Shown here: positions 23,462 to 32,250 of the stretch, piece by piece | Layout: each line of letters begins with the position of its first letter | How positions within the stretch are numbered: the first letter of the stretch is position 1 | NCBI GenBank assembly: GCA_016783455.1 | Contig: JADHWN010000015.1 | Location: 1 to 45,640 of the forward strand | From: Candidatus Bathyarchaeota archaeon | Lineage (GTDB): Archaea > Thermoproteota > Bathyarchaeia > TCS64 | Length of the DNA: 45,640 nucleotides | Direction of reading: 5' to 3' | Notes under the pieces: generated by a model | The model's database searches: none | The model's input: the letters and a program-made list of their open reading frames with translations, nothing else | What the model was told of the DNA's origin: nothing | Position numbers and translations under genes: made by a program

Positions 23462-24664
23462 ATGAGAGTCGGTGCAAGCGTCGAGCTCAGCGTTGGGAAG
23501 CTCATCGTCGGAGACGGCAGGGTCCTCGAGGACGTGGAGGTGGGGGTCCTCGGGGGCGCGATAAGGGAGGTCACCAAATCGGGGCTTGAGGAGAGCTATG
23601 CTGACGCCCTGGACCTGTCCGACATGTACGTCATGCCGGGGTTGTTTGACGCCCACGTCCATGTCAGGTATGGGGTGAAACCGGATCCCGAGGAGCGGTC
23701 CAATGAGTACCAGGCCGTCAGGGGAGCAGAGAACGCCAGGAAGGCTTTGATGTCTGGCGTCACCTCCCTAGCGGACGCCGGAGGGATCAGGAACGTCGCC
23801 TTCGCGGTGAGGAACGCCATCAACGACGGCGTCGCCTTAGGGCCCAGGATGTTCGTCAGCGGGGAGATGATCACCATGACAGGGGGGAGGAGCAAGAAGC
23901 CAGGCTTCAGGCTTGAGGTCAACGGGGCTGACTCCGCCAGGAAGGTCGCCAGGGGCCTGCTCATGTACCACGGGGCCAACTTCATCAAGCTGGGCGCCAC
24001 CGGGGCCATCTCGAGCCCCCACACCGGCCCCCGCCACCCCCAGCTCACCGTGGAGGAGATGAGGGCATGCTCCGAGGAGGCTCACAAGTGCGGGAAGAAG
24101 GTCCACGCCCACTGCTACGGCGAGGAGGGCATCTCCAACGCCATCGAAGCCGGGGCGGACGTCATCGTCCACGGCCAGACCCTCACCGACGACCACATAG
24201 CCACTATGAAGGAGAGGGGCATGATCCTCATGCCCACGCTGAAGACCTTCTGCGGCCACCTTGAGCACCTGGACGAGGGGGGCGTCCACGCCAGAATCAT
24301 AACCACGGGGATCTGGGAGGAGACCGAACCCAACTTCAGGAAGGCCCATGGGAGGGGGGTGACCATCTCCATGGGCACTGACGCCGGGATGCCCGACAAC
24401 CTCTTCGGCGACAACCCCCGTGACCTGGAGTACATGGTGGAGTGGGGGATGACCACGGAGCAGGCCGTCCAAGCGGGGACGCTGAACGCCGCCAAGAGCG
24501 TAGGGGTCGAGGACAGGCTTGGCACAGTCGAGGAGGGGAAGTACGCCGACCTCATCTTCCTCAGGGAGGACCCCCTGGAGGAGATCTCCGCGATCAGGAC
24601 ATCACTGGAGAGGGTGATGCTCAACGGCGCCCTCATAGACCCGAAGAGCACCCCCTTCCTCTGA
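23462..24664 (+). CDS. Prolidase-like amidohydrolase
   Basis: A 400-residue amidohydrolase of the group containing Xaa-Pro dipeptidases and Xaa-Arg/Lys carboxypeptidases. A binuclear metal site is complete: H65-V-H67, K176 (I-K-L-G, the carboxylated lysine), H217 (H-A-H-C), H237 (I-V-H-G) and D307 (G-T-D-A-G). Length and order match the family. It has no signal peptide and should act on imported dipeptides or N-acyl amino acids in the cytoplasm. It is followed on the same strand 46 bp later by the HtrA-type protease gene, a possible protein-turnover pair. Confidence 0.87.
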   Translation: MRVGASVELSVGKLIVGDGRVLEDVEVGVLGGAIREVTKSGLEESYADALDLSDMYVMPGLFDAHVHVRYGVKPDPEERSNEYQAVRGAENARKALMSGVTSLADAGGIRNVAFAVRNAINDGVALGPRMFVSGEMITMTGGRSKKPGFRLEVNGADSARKVARGLLMYHGANFIKLGATGAISSPHTGPRHPQLTVEEMRACSEEAHKCGKKVHAHCYGEEGISNAIEAGADVIVHGQTLTDDHIATMKERGMILMPTLKTFCGHLEHLDEGGVHARIITTGIWEETEPNFRKAHGRGVTISMGTDAGMPDNLFGDNPRDLEYMVEWGMTTEQAVQAGTLNAAKSVGVEDRLGTVEEGKYADLIFLREDPLEEISAIRTSLERVMLNGALIDPKSTPFL

Positions 24665-24710
24665 GACCGGAAAAATAAGGTTAATACCAGACGAAAACAG
24701 ATAGAACTCA

Positions 24711-26075
24711 ATGTCTCAGCGACAAAACCAGATCCTAACAGTCCTAATCATCATCGCAGTGGTCATCTCGGGTGCCAACACCTACCTTCTGTTCAACCAC
24801 ATCGACCTGCAGAGGGAGCAGTACGCCACCCTGGAGAACATCTCCGAGCTGAGGGACGACCTCGACGATGTCGCCTCCAGCCTCGATGGCCTCCAAGATG
24901 AGATTACAAGCCTTCAGGGAAACTTCTCGGAGGTCGAGGAGGAGATAGCCGACCGGCTAGGTGGACTTGAGGAAGGCATCCAGGAGAGCCTCGATGAGCT
25001 GTCCTCCCTTGAGACGACCCTCGAGGACGTGACCGGGGAGATCCAAGGCTTCAACTCGAGCATGCGAGATGAGCTGGAGTCGCTGAGCGCCGAAGTCGCT
25101 GCCATCGACGAGAGGGTGGGGGGCAGCCTCGAGAGGACCCCTTCGAGCGTCTACGAGGCCCGGAGAGCCTCCGTGGTTAAGATAACGACCACGGCAGGGC
25201 AGGGCTCTGGCTTCATGTGGAGGAGCAGGAACTACATTGTCACCAACCATCACGTCGTGGACGGGGCGGAGGAGGCGAACATCGGCTACTACGACGGCTC
25301 CTGGACCGTTGCCACCGTCGTCGGCTCGGATCCCTACTCGGACGTGGCCGTCCTCAGGGTCGAGGAGGCACCCCTCGACTCGGAGCCTTTGACATTGGCG
25401 GACTCGTCGCTGATCTATATTGGGCAGGAGGCGGTGGCGATAGGCAACCCGCTGGGGAGCTACGGAGCCCTCTCCTCGGGGATCATCAGCCAGGTCAACG
25501 AGAAGCTGGACATCCCCCCCATCATCGTGCCCGTCCTCCAGCTGGACGTCACCATCGCCCCGGGGAGCTCAGGGGGACCCCTCTTCGACCTCGATGGGAA
25601 CGTCCTAGGCATCACCAACGCAGGCACCATCTACGGAATCAACTTCGCCGTCTCATCCAACATCGTGGACCGGGTCGCGAACTCGATAGTGGAAGAAGGC
25701 ATCTACCAGCACCCCCTCGTGGGATTCTTCGGATACGTCCTGAACCCCGACATCGTCACATTACTGAACCTGCAGAACGTGGACACGCATCAGCATGGCA
25801 TCATCGTCATGGAGGTCATGGAGGGCTACCCAGCCGAGGAAGCGGGCCTCGAGGCCGCCATCGAGACAACGGATAGTCTGGGAGATCCTGCATACACCGC
25901 AAAGGACATAATCATCGCCATCGACGGCATAGAGATCAGGACATGGGGAGACTGGGACGCCTACATCGCGGAGCACGTCGCCCCAGATCAGGAGATTGTA
26001 CTGACGGTCTGGAGATCGGGCGCGATCGAGCAGGTGACACTGGAGACCGCCGCTCGACCCGAGTACACCGGGTAG
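24711..26075 (+). CDS. HtrA/DegP-like serine protease, membrane-anchored with coiled coil
   Basis: A 454-residue S1C protease. Residues 7-28 form an N-terminal membrane anchor; 35-135 are a heptad-rich coiled coil (many L/E/S, A-I-D repeats), then a trypsin-like domain with the triad H181 (T-N-H-H-V-V), D211 (Y-S-D-V-A-V-L-R) and S287 (P-G-S-S-G-G-P). A C-terminal PDZ-like domain spans about 330-445. The protease domain should face outside and degrade misfolded exported proteins. The roughly 100-residue coiled coil between anchor and protease is unusual for the family and may set oligomer size or distance from the membrane. It ends 3 bp from the convergent DUF1028 gene. Confidence 0.9.
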   Translation: MSQRQNQILTVLIIIAVVISGANTYLLFNHIDLQREQYATLENISELRDDLDDVASSLDGLQDEITSLQGNFSEVEEEIADRLGGLEEGIQESLDELSSLETTLEDVTGEIQGFNSSMRDELESLSAEVAAIDERVGGSLERTPSSVYEARRASVVKITTTAGQGSGFMWRSRNYIVTNHHVVDGAEEANIGYYDGSWTVATVVGSDPYSDVAVLRVEEAPLDSEPLTLADSSLIYIGQEAVAIGNPLGSYGALSSGIISQVNEKLDIPPIIVPVLQLDVTIAPGSSGGPLFDLDGNVLGITNAGTIYGINFAVSSNIVDRVANSIVEEGIYQHPLVGFFGYVLNPDIVTLLNLQNVDTHQHGIIVMEVMEGYPAEEAGLEAAIETTDSLGDPAYTAKDIIIAIDGIEIRTWGDWDAYIAEHVAPDQEIVLTVWRSGAIEQVTLETAARPEYTG

Positions 26076-26077
26076 TT

Positions 26078-26995
26078 CTACGCCTCTTCCCCGGGCTCCT
26101 TGAACGCCTCATCCTCTAGGATGAATGCCAACCGGTCCTGCCGGTTGACACTGAAGTCGACCTTGGGATTGAGGGCCTTGGCTATCCGATACTCCTCGAT
26201 CGCCTTTGCCTTAGCCCCGTTCAGGTAGAAGGCCCTGCAGAGGGCGAGGTGGGCTACATCGCTCTCAGGGCTCAGGATCGCGGCCTTGAGGGAGACCTCA
26301 AGGGCCTCCTCGTTCTTCTCGTCGTCCATGAGGCTCTGACTCCGGCTGACTAGAATGTTGGAGTAGTGAAGGTTGAGGAGCCTCCTCATCTCGGCTATGG
26401 GCGCCGCATGGTCGTCGACCCTGAGGTCGACGTATCGGTCGCCATATCCAGCCCTGCCCGCCCCGTACCTCACCACGAGTAGCGCGGCGGACTGGCTGCC
26501 CCGAGCGTCCCCGCCGGCCTCCTCGCCTGCCTCCAGGGCGGCCACGAGGCGCTCAGCCAGCTCTCCGTGGGCTGCCTCATAGGCCTCCGACATGGCCTCG
26601 ATTACGGCCTCCCCCGTGAGTAAGTTCCCCTGGATGGCGTAGTGCTCTCCCGTCTTGCCCCCCGCGTACGGGGTGCAGCCCTTGCCCGTGTAGGAGTAGG
26701 CGTTCCCCCGGAAGTCCACGATCCCTAGCTGCCTCCTGTCCCGCCCCTCGTCCTCCTCCAGGAGATTGTTGACGATGCTCTCGACCTCCACCCCCTCCTT
26801 GAGGAGGGCCAGGCTCCTCGGCCCAAGGGAGACGTTAACAAAGGCCTGAGTGGCGACGGCGCCGACCCCCGCCTCAGCCCACGGGACCACAGGACCCACG
26901 ATGAAGTATTTGGACTGCACGGCCACGCCCAGGTCCCCGTTCTCCGGGTCGTATGCGACGATGGAGAAGGTCGACGTCTGCCTGTCATCGGGCAT
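26078..26995 (-). CDS. DUF1028 protein with C-terminal TPR-like helices
   Basis: A 305-residue protein. The first 210 residues match DUF1028, an uncharacterised family with an N-terminal nucleophile-hydrolase-like look (T-F-S-I-V-A-Y-D near the start, then G-D-L-G-V-A-V and G-A-V-A-T-Q-A). The last 85 residues read as TPR-like helix pairs (A-L-E-V-S-L-K-A-A-I, A-H-L-A-L-C-R-A-F-Y, A-I-E-E-Y-R-I-A-K-A-L-N-P). I start at the ATG at 26995 because GGAGG lies 8 nt upstream; an ATG at 27025 adds ten residues without a ribosome site. DUF1028 genes often lie near peptidases and amidohydrolases, as here. The reaction is unknown. Confidence 0.8.
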   Translation of the reverse strand: MPDDRQTSTFSIVAYDPENGDLGVAVQSKYFIVGPVVPWAEAGVGAVATQAFVNVSLGPRSLALLKEGVEVESIVNNLLEEDEGRDRRQLGIVDFRGNAYSYTGKGCTPYAGGKTGEHYAIQGNLLTGEAVIEAMSEAYEAAHGELAERLVAALEAGEEAGGDARGSQSAALLVVRYGAGRAGYGDRYVDLRVDDHAAPIAEMRRLLNLHYSNILVSRSQSLMDDEKNEEALEVSLKAAILSPESDVAHLALCRAFYLNGAKAKAIEEYRIAKALNPKVDFSVNRQDRLAFILEDEAFKEPGEEA

Positions 26996-27149
26996 GGGGA
27001 GGCCTCCGAGAGCTGGTTTAGACATGAATTTTCCCGGATAACAATCACCGATCTAGTATTAATGTACCCCTATTGCGGGGCGAAAGCCATTTTTAAGAGA
27101 GATCCGGGGTGCTACCGTTAAAAACACCCGGCCTAGATCCCGTACTACA

Positions 27150-28580
27150 TTGGTTGACGTTCTGATATCCGGTGGGGCCATCGTGACCATGGACCCCATG
27201 AGGCGGATCCTGGAAGACGGGGCCATCGCAGTGGAGAAGGGCCGCATCCTGGACGTGGGCCCATCAGAGGAGATTGCAGCGAATTACTCGGCTGACACTG
27301 TGATAGACGCCTCACGCAAGATTGCGATGCCGGGCCTCTTCGACGGGCACAGCCACGCTGGCCACGGCCTCCTGAAGAGCCTGGGGATGCACAACGAGCT
27401 CTGGTACAAGGCCTGTGAGGACGTCTACTCCCAGGGCTCGACGGAGGAGTTCTGGGAGGCCGAGGCCCTCCTGACAGCCACTGAGCGCCTCAGGTTCGGA
27501 GTGACCTGCAGCCTGACATTCTTCGGCGGAGGAGACAGCGTCATGAGAACAGACGACCCCGCGTACGGCGACAAGCACTGCGAGGCTGTCCGCAGGGTCG
27601 GTATACGGGAGTACCTTGCTGTAGGCCCCCGGAGGCCTCCCTTCCCAAGGAGGTACGCCAGCTGGGAGAAGGGAGAGAGGTGGGAATACGAAGTCTCCTT
27701 TGAGGATCAGCTGCGCGTCAGCGAGGCCCTCGTGGAGAGGTGGAGCAAGGAGGAGGGCCGCGTCAGGGTCTGTATGATGCTCCCGACATCCCACCCGGAG
27801 CACAGGCCCATCGAGGGGAAGGAGCTCAAGGAGGAGAGGTATCGAGCCCAGGCGACGAGGGAGATCTCCAGGAAGCATGGCGTTCTCTTCACCCAGGACG
27901 GGCATACGAAGGGGACCGTTAAGTTCGCCCACGAGGAGCTGGACATCCTGGGCCCGGATGCCCTCCTCTCCCACTCGACGGACCTCACCGACGAGGAGAT
28001 AGAGATCTGCAAGAGGACGGGCACGAGGATCGTGCACAACCCCAGCGCCGTGGCCTCCATGACGGCCAGGTGCCCCGTCCCCGAGCTCCTGAACTCCGGG
28101 GTCACCGTGATGCTGGGCTCCGACGCCTCGGCCCCAGACAGGAGCTTCGACATGTTCAGGCACATGTTCCAGTGCATGCGCTACCACAGGCGTCACTACA
28201 GGGACTCCAGGGTCCTCCCCGCCGGGAAGGTCCTGGAGATGGCGACGATAGACGCGGCGAGGGCGATGGGGCTCGACCAGGAGCTGGGCTCCATCGAGGC
28301 CGGAAAGAGGGCGGATATCATCCTCATCGACGCCTACAGGCCCCACCTCTACCCCCTCAACATGGCGGCAGACAGGGTCGCCTACTACGCCAACGGGAAC
28401 GACGTGGACACCGTCCTCGTCGACGGGGAGATCCTAATGGAGGACCGCGTCGTGAAGACCGTGGACGAGGCCGAGGTCCTTGAGATGGCTCAGAGGGAGA
28501 CCGAAGCGGCCATCGACCGCAACGACCTCAGGCACCTGCTAGACTACACAGCGGGCTACTGGGGGCGGAGCAGGTACTGA
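27150..28580 (+). CDS. Amidohydrolase of the ATZ/TRZ deaminase group
   Basis: A 476-residue amidohydrolase resembling the SAH/MTA deaminase, guanine deaminase and TrzN/AtzA group. H67-S-H69 after P-G-L-F-D-G, H275 (L-L-S-H-S-T-D) and D325 (L-G-S-D-A-S-A-P) are clear. The usual third ligand motif H-x-x-E is not there; the aligned region is T-Q-D250-G-H252-T-K, so the metal site is altered or uses H252 or D250. The start is TTG with a TATA-like TTAAAAAC about 28 bp upstream, fitting a leaderless message. It is the first gene of an operon with Nudix and two APH-type kinases, which points to a nucleoside or modified base, but this is inference. Confidence 0.78.
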   Translation: MVDVLISGGAIVTMDPMRRILEDGAIAVEKGRILDVGPSEEIAANYSADTVIDASRKIAMPGLFDGHSHAGHGLLKSLGMHNELWYKACEDVYSQGSTEEFWEAEALLTATERLRFGVTCSLTFFGGGDSVMRTDDPAYGDKHCEAVRRVGIREYLAVGPRRPPFPRRYASWEKGERWEYEVSFEDQLRVSEALVERWSKEEGRVRVCMMLPTSHPEHRPIEGKELKEERYRAQATREISRKHGVLFTQDGHTKGTVKFAHEELDILGPDALLSHSTDLTDEEIEICKRTGTRIVHNPSAVASMTARCPVPELLNSGVTVMLGSDASAPDRSFDMFRHMFQCMRYHRRHYRDSRVLPAGKVLEMATIDAARAMGLDQELGSIEAGKRADIILIDAYRPHLYPLNMAADRVAYYANGNDVDTVLVDGEILMEDRVVKTVDEAEVLEMAQRETEAAIDRNDLRHLLDYTAGYWGRSRY

Positions 28581-28590
28581 GGCGCAGATC

Positions 28591-29109
28591 ATGGAGAAGA
28601 CCGTAAGCTCGAGGCTGATACACGAGGGCAGAAACTTCAGGTTCCTCCAGGACGAGGTAGAGCTCCCAAACGGCCTGAGGACTCGCAGGGACATCGTCAG
28701 GCACCCGGGGGCGGTCGCCATCGTCCCAGTCCTCCCAGACGGGAGGGTGGTCCTCGTCAAGCAGTACAGGTACGCCATAGGCAAGCCCCTGCTGGAGATA
28801 CCCGCTGGGACACTGGAGGAGGGGGAGGACCCCCTGGAGTGCGCCAGGAGGGAACTCAGGGAGGAGACGGGATACGAGGCCTCGGAGCTGAACGCCCTAC
28901 TGAGCTGCTACATGGCCCCGGGGTACAGCGACGAGATCATCCACTTCTACGAGGCACGTGGGCTGAGGAAGGTGGGTATGTCGCCTGAGGAGGATGAGAG
29001 CATCGAGGTCGAGGTGTCCGAGCTGGGGGAGATCGTCAGGATGATCGAGGGGAACGTCATCGAGGACGCCAAGACCATCATAGGCATCCGGTGTCTGAAA
29101 GGGAAGTGA
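28591..29109 (+). CDS. Nudix hydrolase (ADP-ribose pyrophosphatase-like)
   Basis: A 172-residue Nudix protein. The Nudix box is intact: G-T-L-E-E-G-E-D ... R-E-L-R-E-E-T-G-Y at about residues 73-95, with the catalytic R-E-x-x-E-E-x-G core. The preceding strand I-V-P-V-L-P-D-G-R-V-V-L-V-K-Q-Y-R and the overall length are as in ADP-sugar pyrophosphatases. It would split ADP-ribose or a like nucleoside diphosphate compound into AMP and a sugar phosphate. The ATG lies 10 nt after the stop of the deaminase-like gene and the next gene starts 17 nt after its own stop, so it is inside an operon. Confidence 0.9.
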   Translation: MEKTVSSRLIHEGRNFRFLQDEVELPNGLRTRRDIVRHPGAVAIVPVLPDGRVVLVKQYRYAIGKPLLEIPAGTLEEGEDPLECARRELREETGYEASELNALLSCYMAPGYSDEIIHFYEARGLRKVGMSPEEDESIEVEVSELGEIVRMIEGNVIEDAKTIIGIRCLKGK

Positions 29110-29126
29110 AGTGAGAGGTGAAACCC

Positions 29127-30167
29127 ATGGCGAAGCTGAGAGACGTCTCCGAAGAAGACGCCCCAGACTTCGTCAGAGACCGCTTCGAAGCCTGGTACCG
29201 CAGCCTCTATCCGGACCGTCTGGGGCTAGTCGTCTCCGAAGTGAGCGAGATCACGAGCGGATGGGAGACACGGCTCTTCTACTTCGTGCTGAACTACACC
29301 TACGATGGGTCCTCCCATAATGACAGGCTCGTCGCTAGGATATTCTCGGGGAAGGGCGCTAGACATGAGTACGACATCATGAGTCGCCTGCTGAGGGTGG
29401 GCTACCCCGTTCCACGGGTTTACGAGTACGACGAGGGATGCGTCCTGGGGCAGCCCTTCCTGACCATGGAGTTCATAGAGGGCCGCAGCCTGGAGAGGGA
29501 GTTCCTCAGCGGCTCCCAGGAGGACCTGAACGGGGTGTTGGATATAATGATGGGGCTGTTCGTCAGGCTCCACGACATCGACATAATTAAAATATTCCCC
29601 GATGAGACCGGAGCATCAACCGGTGAATACATTGACAGCGTGATCGGGAAGTACAGGAAGGCAGCAACGGGGTGCGGCATCGATTGGATGGGGCCCCTCA
29701 TCGAGTGGCTCGAGGAGAGGAAGGGCTCAGTGACCCCCATGCCCCCCGCCATTCTCCACGGGGACTTCCACCCCATGAACATAATGCTCAAGGCGGACGG
29801 CTCGCCGGTGGTGCTCGACTGGGGGGCATTCCACGTCGGGGACAGGAGGAGCGACCTCTCCTGGCTCATGCTCCTCGCCGGGACATTCCTCGAGCCAAGC
29901 GTCAGGGACGCCATCCTTGCGGCCTATGAGGCTACCTCTGGGACGGAGATGGAGGACATCCAGTTCTTCGAGGCCCTGTCCATCCTGAGGAGGCTCACAG
30001 ACGTAGCGGTCTCCGTGGAGGCGGGGGCGGAGAATCAGGGCATGAGGCCCGGGGCCGTGGAGATGATGAGGGAGGTCTCGGGTCACATCAGGAACGTCTA
30101 CGACGTCCTCGTCGAGCTCACGGGGCTGAGGCTGCCGGAGTACGAGGAATTCCTTAATTCACTGTAG
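29127..30167 (+). CDS. APH-fold small-molecule kinase (first of a tandem pair)
   Basis: A 346-residue protein of the aminoglycoside phosphotransferase/choline kinase-like fold. The catalytic loop is H211-G-D213-F-H-P-M-N218 and the metal-binding D231-W-G lies 13 residues later; a hinge-like M-E-F-I-E-G-R precedes them. Such kinases phosphorylate hydroxyls of sugars, amino alcohols or antibiotics; the substrate here is unknown. The ATG at 29127 has GAGGTGA 5 nt upstream and is preferred over a GTG 9 nt earlier. It is homologous along its whole length to the next gene, with the key residues at the same positions (211, 213, 218, 231) and nearly identical C-terminal ends (E-E-F-L-N-S-L). Confidence 0.82.
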   Translation: MAKLRDVSEEDAPDFVRDRFEAWYRSLYPDRLGLVVSEVSEITSGWETRLFYFVLNYTYDGSSHNDRLVARIFSGKGARHEYDIMSRLLRVGYPVPRVYEYDEGCVLGQPFLTMEFIEGRSLEREFLSGSQEDLNGVLDIMMGLFVRLHDIDIIKIFPDETGASTGEYIDSVIGKYRKAATGCGIDWMGPLIEWLEERKGSVTPMPPAILHGDFHPMNIMLKADGSPVVLDWGAFHVGDRRSDLSWLMLLAGTFLEPSVRDAILAAYEATSGTEMEDIQFFEALSILRRLTDVAVSVEAGAENQGMRPGAVEMMREVSGHIRNVYDVLVELTGLRLPEYEEFLNSL

Positions 30168-30174
30168 CTCGTGC

Positions 30175-31215
30175 ATGTTGGGGGAACTCAGGTTGACCGA
30201 GGATATTGAGACGAAGATATCGGAGTACTACGACAGGCTGTACCCGGACAGAGGAGAGCTGAGGATCTCCCATGTGGAGGACATCACCAGCGGGTGGGAG
30301 GCGCGGCTCCTCACGTATGTCGTGGAGTATCTGGAGGCGGGGCGGACCGTTCGAGAGGAGAGGGTCATCAGGCTCTTCCAGGGGTATGAGGCCCCCCAGA
30401 AGGCGGAGGGGGAGTACGTCCTCCTGAGCAGGCTCCATGGGGTGGGCTTCCCTGTGCCAGAGGTCTTTCACGTGGAAACCGAATCCTCAGCCCTCGGCGG
30501 CTCCTTCATCGTCATGGAGTATGTCAGAGGGCGTAACCTGTCCGAGGTGCTCACAAGGGTCTCAGGGGAGGAGGCGGAGCGGCTCATGACCGAGTTCACG
30601 AGGATATGGATCGACCTCCACAGGCTGGAAGGCCCCGCCATCATTCCAGGGTTCCCTGAGGGGGATACGGGGCGATACCTCGACGACCTGCTTGTGACGG
30701 CGGACGGATTCATTCGCGATCTCGGTGTCGATTGGCTCCGACCCGTGGTCGACTGGATCGAGGCTCACAGGGACGAGGTCACCCTGGAGGGGCTCTCGGT
30801 GATCCACATGGACTATCACACTCAGAACGTCATGGTGAGGGACGACGGAAGGCTCGTGGTCCTCGACTGGACCCAGGCCGCGCCGGGGGACTACAGGGCG
30901 GACCTCGCCTGGACGCTGCTGCTGATGAGCACTTACGGCTCCTCGGATATCAGGGACGTCATCCTTGAGAGGTATGAGAGGGTCTCGGGGAAGGAGACGA
31001 GGGACATCGAGTTCTTCGACGTCATCGCCAGCGCGAGGAGGCTCCTCTCCGTAGCCGCATCGATGAGTATGGGGGCCGAGAAGCTGGGGATGCGCTCCGG
31101 GGCCGAGGAGATGATGAGGGAGAGCGCGGGACACTTGCGCAAGGTCTACGGGCTGTTCAGGAAGCGGACGGGCATCGAGCTCCCCGAGATCGAGGAGTTC
31201 CTCAACTCCCTTTAG
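30175..31215 (+). CDS. APH-fold small-molecule kinase (second of a tandem pair)
   Basis: A 346-residue paralogue of the preceding kinase: both share the Y-P-D-R and D/E-I-T-S-G-W-E blocks near the start and the tail L-N-S-L. The catalytic loop is H211-M-D213-Y-H-T-Q-N218 and D231-W-T follows. It differs from its twin in the residues around the loop (G-D-F-H-P-M versus M-D-Y-H-T-Q), so the substrates may differ. It starts 8 bp after the twin's stop and ends the operon begun by the deaminase-like gene. The duplication looks old, since most loop positions differ. Confidence 0.82.
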   Translation: MLGELRLTEDIETKISEYYDRLYPDRGELRISHVEDITSGWEARLLTYVVEYLEAGRTVREERVIRLFQGYEAPQKAEGEYVLLSRLHGVGFPVPEVFHVETESSALGGSFIVMEYVRGRNLSEVLTRVSGEEAERLMTEFTRIWIDLHRLEGPAIIPGFPEGDTGRYLDDLLVTADGFIRDLGVDWLRPVVDWIEAHRDEVTLEGLSVIHMDYHTQNVMVRDDGRLVVLDWTQAAPGDYRADLAWTLLLMSTYGSSDIRDVILERYERVSGKETRDIEFFDVIASARRLLSVAASMSMGAEKLGMRSGAEEMMRESAGHLRKVYGLFRKRTGIELPEIEEFLNSL

Positions 31216-31241
31216 CCCGAGCGCGACCTGTTCCCCGGATG

Positions 31242-32249
31242 TCACCAGCCTGTGGGCTCGTCTATCTTCAGCAGCGTGAAGAGCCTGTCCCCCGGGTAGA
31301 CGACCCTCCTGACGTACAGGGTGTGGACGATTCCGTTCACGGGGGAGTGCACCTCGGCGAGGGTTGAGCCGTCAAGATCTGTGATCCTCCCGATGAGCTG
31401 CCCCTCCTCCAGGATGTCGTTGTGGTCAGCCAGCGCGGTGAAGACCCCGGCCACGGGGGCTGAGACGCCCTGCCACTCCATGTCCAGGAACCTCTGCTCC
31501 CTCGGCCGCTTCACCTCTCCCTCCAGCATCCCGAAGTGCCTCATGCAGTTCAGGGTGCCCTCGACGTGGGCCAGTACGTACTCCTCGAGGGGCTGGGTCC
31601 TGTAGCCGAGGCCCGCCTCGCTGATGATGGAGGCGACACCCGCGTTCACCGCCTCGTTGATGAGGGTGCCGGGGCTCACGTGGCCGATATCCGGCGTCCC
31701 CGGAAGGACGTACTCGAGGCCGAAGACCTTGGCGAGTGTCTCGCATGTATCGTCGATGGGCTCCCCCAGCCTGAGGTAGATGGTGTGGTCGAGGTGGGAC
31801 TCAGGGAGGTCGCCGCCCCTGAAGTCGATGTGGTACTTGGACTCCTTGATGATCTCGAACAGTGTGTAGGCGATCCTGCTTGTGAGCCTCCCCTCTGGGT
31901 CCCCCGGGAACCTGCTGTTGATGTTCCCCCCGTCCATGGGGGTTATGGAGGACCTTAGGTTGAGCCAGGGCGTCCTGAACTGGAAGACGGGCATGTTCAC
32001 CACAGGTACAGAGATGAACCGCCCCTTCAACCTATGGGGCTCCACCATCCTGTAGAGCCTGGATGCCGCCTCGACGCCGCAGTACTCCGTGGGGTAGAGA
32101 CCCCCCGTGACTGTAAACGTGGGCCCCTCCTCGATTCCGTTGACGACCCCCACGGGCATCTCGGCCCTTACTGCGAGGTTGTCGATGACGTCCACGTATC
32201 CGAAGGCCTTCTCACCGGGCTTAACGTCGAAGGGCCTGAATCCGCCCAT
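31242..32249 (-). CDS. AstE/AspA-like protein lacking the zinc histidines
   Basis: A 335-residue member of the succinylglutamate desuccinylase/aspartoacylase family (M14-like fold) with a C-terminal barrel-sandwich domain (about 265-330). In its neighbour and in active enzymes the zinc site is H-x-x-E plus a later H. Here those places hold Y52-P-T-E55 and, in D-F-R144-G-G-D, an Arg; the catalytic-type Glu is kept (E211 in S-E-A-G). So two of three ligands are replaced while the fold and E55 remain. It begins 1 nt after the stop of the intact paralogue and is surely translated with it. A non-catalytic partner subunit or an enzyme with another metal logic are the main readings. Confidence 0.8.
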   Translation of the reverse strand: MGGFRPFDVKPGEKAFGYVDVIDNLAVRAEMPVGVVNGIEEGPTFTVTGGLYPTEYCGVEAASRLYRMVEPHRLKGRFISVPVVNMPVFQFRTPWLNLRSSITPMDGGNINSRFPGDPEGRLTSRIAYTLFEIIKESKYHIDFRGGDLPESHLDHTIYLRLGEPIDDTCETLAKVFGLEYVLPGTPDIGHVSPGTLINEAVNAGVASIISEAGLGYRTQPLEEYVLAHVEGTLNCMRHFGMLEGEVKRPREQRFLDMEWQGVSAPVAGVFTALADHNDILEEGQLIGRITDLDGSTLAEVHSPVNGIVHTLYVRRVVYPGDRLFTLLKIDEPTGW

Positions 32250-32250
32250 C

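Noticed and set aside
27312-28346. A 344-codon frame opposite the deaminase-like amidohydrolase
   Set aside because: No recognisable motif and antisense to a gene with intact metal-site residues.
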